From contig JAQURN010000049.1 of assembly GCA_028715585.1 (NCBI GenBank), positions 1 through 8,162 on the forward strand: a stretch of DNA of 8,162 bases. Reading direction: 5' to 3'. Origin of the DNA: Actinomycetota bacterium (GTDB lineage Bacteria; Actinomycetota; Geothermincolia; Fen-727; JAQURN01). A program made the position numbers and the translations under genes. Below the pieces are notes generated by a model that ran no database searches, was not told the DNA's origin, and worked only from the letters and a program-made list of their open reading frames with translations. Below are positions 6,434 to 8,162 of the stretch, one piece after another (the stretch's first letter is position 1; each line of letters opens with the position of its first letter).

Positions 6434-6438
6434 GGAGG
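6434..6438 (+). promoter_or_regulatory. Ribosome binding site that fixes the GTG start of the IMPase-family gene
   Basis: GGAGG lies 7 bases before the in-frame GTG at 6446. The farther ATG at 6332 has no Shine-Dalgarno sequence and would add a Cys-rich, non-conserved N-terminus that overlaps the divergent promoter region. Confidence 0.7.
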
Positions 6439-6445
6439 TGTTAGC

Positions 6446-7411
6446 GTGCGAGATGAGCAGAAGGATATAAAAGAATTGTCTATGGCTCTTTGCGAGGAGG
6501 TGCGAGCCCGGGTGCGCCCTTACTTAGGGCTTTCTTCTTCCAAAGGCATCAGCAGGAAAGGCGCGTCCGGGGATGTAACTTTCCAGATTGATTCTCTTGC
6601 CGAGGAGACAGTAAGGCAGTTCCTCGAACCGATAGGCGATATAGCCTTCTATACCGAAGACGAAGGTCTTGTTATTAAGGGAAAGCCAAGGTGGTTATTG
6701 TTGATAGACCCCATAGATGGCACGCGCCCCGCTGCCGCTGGCTTAGAGTCGTGCTGTGTCTCTATTGCTGCCGCGCCTTACGATAGTGGAGGTGAGGCTG
6801 AACTACGCATTGGGGATGTGGAATTTGGGGTGGTGAGCGAGATAAAGAACGATGCCCTCTACTATGCTTCGAAGGGTAGAGGCGCCGTGATAAAGATAGA
6901 AGGAACAAGAAAGGAGCCCCTCCTCTCGTCACTCACCGACCCTCATAAGATGTTCTGGACGATTGGTTTTCGGGGTAGACCTGCTGGTCCCCTGGTAGAT
7001 GTGCTTGGCGAACTCATAGACCTGTCTTCTGTTGATGGAGGGTGCTTCGATTTGGGAAGCGCGACCTTCTGCATAGCAAGAGTCATTTGTGGGGAGATGG
7101 ACACTTACGTTGATGTGGGGCAAAGAATGACTGATGAGGTTGGCGAGGTAAGAAAGAAATTCCTCGAAATAGGGCATGGTTCCATACTCAACAATTACCC
7201 TTATGACCTTGCCGCCATTGCTCTCGTGGCTTCCGAGGCAGGAGCGGAGATTTCCGACGCGTATGGTAAGCCTCTGGATGGCTACCCCTTGATACCATCC
7301 GGCGGCAAAGGGCAGCTTTCCTCGGTGGTTTCTGGAAATCGGGCTCTTCACAAGAGAATCCTCGAATATATCGATGGTGGGGTGGAACGTTTGAAGTCGA
7401 AGTATCAATAG
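6446..7411 (+). CDS. Inositol monophosphatase-family phosphatase
   Basis: The 321-residue cytosolic protein belongs to the Mg2+-dependent, Li+-sensitive IMPase/FBPase superfamily, which hydrolyses small sugar or inositol phosphates. Motifs appear in order: GDVTFQID (42-49) with E53; the acidic metal-ligand site YTEDEG (69-74); the metal-binding DPIDGT (88-93) with D88 and D91; and the C-terminal YDLAA (253-257), where D254 is the third metal aspartate, followed by EAGAE. All expected metal ligands are present, so activity is likely. After DPIDGT the sequence runs RPAAAGLESCCVS instead of the usual TNFVHG-type stretch, which points to a subfamily with a different substrate pocket. In a PIM locus it could supply inositol from inositol 3-phosphate, or act on another polar head group; dephosphorylation of PIP itself is only a guess. 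FBPase or PAP phosphatase activity is also possible. The start rests on GGAGG at 6434-6438. Confidence 0.86.
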   Translation: MRDEQKDIKELSMALCEEVRARVRPYLGLSSSKGISRKGASGDVTFQIDSLAEETVRQFLEPIGDIAFYTEDEGLVIKGKPRWLLLIDPIDGTRPAAAGLESCCVSIAAAPYDSGGEAELRIGDVEFGVVSEIKNDALYYASKGRGAVIKIEGTRKEPLLSSLTDPHKMFWTIGFRGRPAGPLVDVLGELIDLSSVDGGCFDLGSATFCIARVICGEMDTYVDVGQRMTDEVGEVRKKFLEIGHGSILNNYPYDLAAIALVASEAGAEISDAYGKPLDGYPLIPSGGKGQLSSVVSGNRALHKRILEYIDGGVERLKSKYQ

Positions 7412-7439
7412 GGGAACAAACGGTTTTTCGACTTTGTTG

Positions 7440-7445
7440 TAGAAT
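7440..7445 (+). promoter_or_regulatory. Candidate -10 element for lemA-htpX
   Basis: TAGAAT lies in the 78-base gap after the IMPase-family gene, 45 bases before the lemA start. No clear -35 is found at proper spacing, so read-through from the upstream gene is equally possible. Confidence 0.22.
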
Positions 7446-7476
7446 ACAAGGGCGACAGTGAGGAATTGCAAGATCC

Positions 7477-7484
7477 AAGGAGGT
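7477..7484 (+). promoter_or_regulatory. Full-consensus Shine-Dalgarno for lemA
   Basis: AAGGAGGT, a full eight-base complement to the 16S rRNA 3' end, sits 5 bases before the ATG at 7490. It rules out the in-frame ATG at 7466 and suggests strong translation compared with the other genes here. Confidence 0.75.
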
Positions 7485-7489
7485 ATAAG

Positions 7490-8047
7490 ATGTGGGGTGT
7501 TTGGGTGGCCGTTGGCATTGTGGTGGTTATTATCGGCATTGCCATCTACCTTTATAACAAGCTAGTAATGGCGAGAAACAGAGTGGAAAACGCATGGCAC
7601 CAGATAGACGTTCAGCTCAACAGGAGAGCTGACCTCATCCCAAACCTGGTCGAGACAGTAAAGGGGTATGCTGCCCACGAGAAGAGCACATTCGAGCTGG
7701 TCACCCAGGCGAGGGCTGCCCTCCTCGAGGCAAAGACGGTTGGCGAAAATGCCCAGGCTGAGGCGGAACTCTCCCGCGCCCTCAAATCGCTTTTTGCTGT
7801 TGCGGAAGCCTATCCAGAGCTTAAGGCGGACGAGAATTTTCTTGCCCTCCAGGAAGAGTTGACTGGCACGGAGAACAAAATTGCTTATGCTAGACAGTTC
7901 TACAACGACTCGGTCATGGCTTATAGCATCGCGAGGGAGAATTTTCCCGCGAACCTCATCGCTTCTATTTTTGGTTTTAAGGAAGAACGCGAATACTTCG
8001 AGCCAGAGACTCCTGCGGCAAGGGAGGTCCCCAAAGTTCAATTTTAG
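7490..8047 (+). CDS. lemA: LemA family membrane protein
   Basis: The 185-residue product is a complete LemA protein. A single N-terminal membrane helix (about 3-22) is followed by the long helical-bundle domain with the family signature strings NRVENAWHQIDVQLNRR (30-46), DLIPNLVETVKGYAAHEK (48-65) and, near the C-terminus, NFLALQEELTGTENKIAYAR (116-135) then FYNDSV. The end, about 164-185, is charged and non-conserved. The biochemical role of LemA is unknown; in many bacteria it is encoded next to an HtpX-type membrane protease or a TPM-domain protein and is linked with the cell envelope. Here an htpX-like start follows after 65 bases, supporting that link. The start is set by the AAGGAGGT site. 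Confidence 0.95.
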   Translation: MWGVWVAVGIVVVIIGIAIYLYNKLVMARNRVENAWHQIDVQLNRRADLIPNLVETVKGYAAHEKSTFELVTQARAALLEAKTVGENAQAEAELSRALKSLFAVAEAYPELKADENFLALQEELTGTENKIAYARQFYNDSVMAYSIARENFPANLIASIFGFKEEREYFEPETPAAREVPKVQF

Positions 8048-8112
8048 GCGAGAGAGTTGTTCTTTGATTTTTCTAAAGTTCCACTTCCCACGGTGGCGAA
8101 TGGTGAGGGAGA

Positions 8113-8162
8113 ATGTATGAGCAGATAAACGCAAACAAGCGGAAGTCTTTCATTCTGGTTTT
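8113..8162 (+). CDS. htpX: Start of an HtpX-like M48 membrane protease gene (cut by the right edge)
   Basis: Only 16 complete codons are visible, encoding MYEQINANKRKSFILV. This resembles the N-terminus of HtpX proteins, which commonly open with MYEQI, then NKRKS or NKRRS, and then the first membrane helix. HtpX is a zinc metalloprotease of the inner membrane involved in membrane protein quality control; its HEXXH motif would lie beyond the window. GGTGA at 8102-8106 is a Shine-Dalgarno six bases upstream. A second ATG at 8117 in another frame hits a stop after three codons. Because lemA-htpX adjacency is a known arrangement, the call is better than the short length alone would allow, though it rests on 16 residues. 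Confidence 0.75.
   Translation, partial: MYEQINANKRKSFILV

Noticed and set aside
8081..8096. Possible hairpin (CCAC with GTGG) after lemA
   Set aside because: The stem is only four base pairs, no T-run follows, and the htpX-like gene starts 16 bases on, so it is not a terminator.
1..8162. tRNA, rRNA, CRISPR, insertion sequence or attachment-site structure
   Set aside because: No cloverleaf, regularly spaced repeats, transposase frame or flanking inverted repeats were seen, including at the edges of the inverted PAP2/hydrolase pair.

Overview
This 8.2 kb stretch is a densely packed bacterial chromosome segment of moderate GC (estimated by eye at about half). It holds nine protein genes, two of them cut by the window edges. 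The strongest clue to the organism is a phosphatidylinositol phosphate (PIP) synthase, a PatA-like acyltransferase and a PimA-like mannosyltransferase lying together. These enzymes start phosphatidyl-myo-inositol mannoside (PIM) synthesis, which is characteristic of Actinomycetota, and mycobacteria carry pgsA1-patA-pimA contiguously. The moderate GC, the neighbouring proS and the lemA-htpX pair suggest a deep-branching, non-mycobacterial member of that phylum. This placement is inference.

Layout, left to right. Plus strand: proS (prolyl-tRNA synthetase, 5' end missing), then the PIP synthase 16 bases downstream, then the acyltransferase, whose GTG start overlaps the PIP synthase stop by 4 bases. 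Minus strand: a two-gene operon made of a PAP2-fold membrane protein followed, with an ATGA overlap, by a membrane-anchored alpha/beta-hydrolase-like protein. The hydrolase-like gene ends inside the last 8 bases of the acyltransferase gene. Plus strand: the PimA-like gene, divergent from the PAP2 gene. Minus strand: a small zinc-ribbon protein that ends one base from pimA. Plus strand: an inositol-monophosphatase-family gene, then lemA, then the first 16 codons of an htpX-like peptidase gene.

How the genes may work together: PIP synthase would join myo-inositol 3-phosphate to CDP-diacylglycerol. A phosphatase must then remove the phosphate to give PI. PimA adds the first mannose and PatA acylates that mannose. 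The phosphatase step is usually unassigned, and the window offers two phosphatase-fold neighbours, the PAP2 protein and the IMPase-family protein. The LemA/HtpX end looks like a separate membrane-quality-control unit.

The most unusual part is the inverted PAP2/hydrolase pair that splits the PIM genes. Both proteins lack residues normally essential for catalysis: the PAP2 protein lacks the C1 lysine and C2 histidine, and the hydrolase-like protein has glycine where the nucleophilic serine should be. They may be repurposed, non-enzymatic or mechanistically altered membrane proteins. No tRNA, rRNA, CRISPR array, insertion sequence or convincing intrinsic terminator was seen, and no gene-free stretch longer than 300 bases exists.
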